Shown here one piece after another: positions 6,791 to 7,211 of a stretch of 7,211 nucleotides of DNA (positions are counted from its first letter, which is position 1; each line of letters starts with the position of its first letter). The stretch covers positions 1 through 7,211 of the forward strand of contig JAJZRM010000139.1 in NCBI GenBank assembly GCA_021802685.1. The letters are read 5' to 3'. The notes under the pieces were generated by a model. The model was not told the DNA's origin. It saw only the letters and a program-made list of their open reading frames with translations, and made no database searches. The DNA is from Deltaproteobacteria bacterium. Lineage in GTDB: Bacteria > Desulfobacterota > Deferrimicrobia > Deferrimicrobiales > Deferrimicrobiaceae. A program made the translations under genes and the position numbers.

Positions 6791-6807
6791 CGCACCGTTC
6801 ATGCCAA
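6791..6807 (-). promoter_or_regulatory. Candidate sigma-54 (-24/-12) promoter of the lipoprotein gene
   Basis: The minus-strand sequence TTGGCATGAACGGTGCG has GG (6805-6804) and GC (6793-6792) exactly ten bases apart. The -24 half TTGGCA.G differs from YTGGCACG at only one base; the -12 half GTGC keeps TGC. In all about 10 of 13 fixed positions match. The predicted start is near 6780, giving a short leader of about 28 nt to TTG 6752. The NtrC-type activator encoded two genes downstream could act here, making an autoregulated operon. Confidence 0.55.
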
Positions 6808-6816
6808 AAACGATCC

Positions 6817-6844
6817 TTTATAAATCAAGTAATTGCACTGTCTT
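6817..6844 (-). promoter_or_regulatory. Weak sigma-70-like pair AAGACA / TATAAA
   Basis: On the minus strand AAGACA (6844-6839) and TATAAA (6822-6817) are 16 bases apart. The -10 is a five of six match, the -35 four of six. The element overlaps none of the -24/-12 bases but lies only about ten bases upstream. In an AT-rich stretch such matches arise easily. Confidence 0.2.
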
Positions 6845-6882
6845 TCCCCTCAGGATGAATACGTTTTTGCAATTCCGGTTTC

Positions 6883-6894
6883 AATTACGTAATT
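6883..6894. repeat. Perfect palindrome AATTACGTAATT, candidate activator-binding site
   Basis: A 12-bp perfect palindrome is centred about 108 nt upstream of the start predicted from the -24/-12 element. That position fits an enhancer bound by a dimeric NtrC-type regulator with a Fis-like helix-turn-helix. It could alternatively be an operator for an unrelated repressor, since it also lies about 45 nt downstream of the start predicted from TTGACA at 6967. Confidence 0.35.
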
Positions 6895-6939
6895 TCCTTG
6901 CCTCGGATCGACTTGCTGTAGGATTTTTGTATTCCTTGT

Positions 6940-6967
6940 ATTGTCTACGCAGAGATTTCCTTGTCAA
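6940..6967 (-). promoter_or_regulatory. Candidate sigma-70 promoter with consensus -35
   Basis: On the minus strand a perfect TTGACA (6967-6962) is followed after 16 bases by GACAAT (6945-6940), a four of six match to TATAAT. The predicted start near 6933 would give a leader of about 180 nt before the lipoprotein start, passing through the palindrome and the -24/-12 element. Confidence 0.35.
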
Positions 6968-7047
6968 GTTACTTTGTGACGCAACGGAAGGTGGGGGGAG
7001 ACGGGCAGGCGGGATACGGAGAAGCTAAAGCGAGGGGGAAAACCGCT

Positions 7048-7211
7048 TCATTGGAACAAGGCGTCGAACCAGAGGTTTCCCATGGATTGGTATCCTGCAC
7101 CATTGGGATGAACCCCGTCGGACAGCTCTCCCGTGTGCGACTGGAAGTAGGAATAAAAAGGTGGCGGGGTGACCAAAATGTCGTTCGTAAGAAAGAGCTC
7201 GTCGACAACCG
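7048..7211 (-). CDS. C-terminal fragment of an SGNH/GDSL-family hydrolase (gene enters from the right edge)
   Basis: The last 53 codons of a gene are visible; its start lies outside the window. The fragment contains SDGVHPNGAGYQSMGNLWFDAL just before the stop-proximal end. DGVHPN is the block V motif (DxxH) that supplies the catalytic Asp-His pair in SGNH hydrolases such as esterases and acylhydrolases. The oxyanion blocks and the nucleophilic Ser are beyond the edge and cannot be checked. The preceding PPFYSYFQSH segment is compatible with the family. The substrate cannot be inferred. It is on the same strand as the lipoprotein gene but separated by 295 nt containing promoter-like elements, so it is probably a separate transcription unit. 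Confidence 0.75.
   Translation of the reverse strand, partial: VVDELFLTNDILVTPPPFYSYFQSHTGELSDGVHPNGAGYQSMGNLWFDALFQ

Larger units (their letters stand above)
6753..7047. other. AT-richer regulatory region upstream of the lipoprotein gene
   Basis: These 295 nt have no credible coding sequence. Composition drops to clearly AT-rich between about 6800 and 6970. On the minus strand the region contains a -24/-12 element (6791-6807), a sigma-70-like pair (6940-6967), a weaker TATAAA pair (6817-6844) and a perfect 12-bp palindrome (6883-6894). AATTGC at 6831-6836 is mirrored by GCAATT at 6869-6874. No clear terminator for the upstream SGNH hydrolase gene was found. Confidence 0.6.

Noticed and set aside
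6776..6800. Resemblance of CACAGGGGGCAACGCACC to a GEMM c-di-GMP riboswitch core
   Set aside because: The following paired segments and the GACGCAAAGCC block of that class are absent, and it lies on the strand opposite to the lipoprotein gene.
6855..7028. Possible 57-residue plus-strand small protein beginning MNTFLQF
   Set aside because: It has no convincing ribosome binding site, its tail is low-complexity Gly/Arg, and it overlaps the regulatory elements of the minus-strand lipoprotein gene.
7019..7050. Possible hairpin terminator (AAGCG ... CGCTT) after the SGNH hydrolase stop
   Set aside because: The stem is only five pairs with an 11-base loop and is followed by just three T residues, so it is not a convincing intrinsic terminator.
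6969..7208. 79-residue minus-strand frame rich in Ser, Pro and Thr
   Set aside because: A different minus-strand frame over the same bases carries the SGNH hydrolase DGVHPN motif up to a stop at 7048, so this frame is a shadow.

Overview
The window is about 60% GC, with tightly packed genes and long antisense shadow frames. It holds five complete genes and two that run off the ends. The gene styles suggest a Deltaproteobacteria-like (Desulfuromonadota or Geobacter-like) chromosome: an NtrC-type two-component pair, sigma-54 type promoters, a small Gly-rich fibronectin-III lipoprotein and a GAF/GGDEF/HD-GYP protein. This placement is inferred from style only, because there is no marker gene.

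Layout. Positions 1-362 (minus) are the N-terminal third of tilS, the tRNA(Ile)-lysidine synthetase. It overlaps by 4 nt the end of rfbA/rmlA (359-1264, minus), the glucose-1-phosphate thymidylyltransferase that opens dTDP-rhamnose synthesis. A 292-nt divergent intergenic region follows, with a good -24/-12 (sigma-54) promoter candidate pointing right. It leads into a 730-residue cyclic-di-GMP protein (1557-3749, plus) built as GAF-GGDEF-GAF-HD-GYP. Tail to tail with it, only 16 nt away, lies an NtrC-family sigma-54 activator (3766-5136, minus). Its cognate soluble PAS histidine kinase (5129-6247, minus) is upstream and overlaps it by 8 nt. Further upstream on the same strand is a small fibronectin-III lipoprotein (6336-6752), then a 295-nt AT-richer regulatory region, then the C-terminal 53 residues of an SGNH/GDSL hydrolase (7048-7211).

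How the genes may work together. The kinase and the sigma-54 activator form one phosphorelay. Two sigma-54 promoter candidates with exact GG-N10-GC spacing sit in front of the genes flanking the pair: the lipoprotein (and by readthrough the kinase and regulator) and the cyclic-di-GMP enzyme. Each has an AT-rich palindrome about 110 nt upstream of the predicted start, a normal distance for an enhancer bound by an NtrC-type activator. The simplest reading is a self-contained regulatory island. In it a cytoplasmic signal activates the regulator, which drives its own operon with a surface lipoprotein and also a c-di-GMP-metabolising protein. The individual genes and domains are clear from sequence; the circuit is a prediction.
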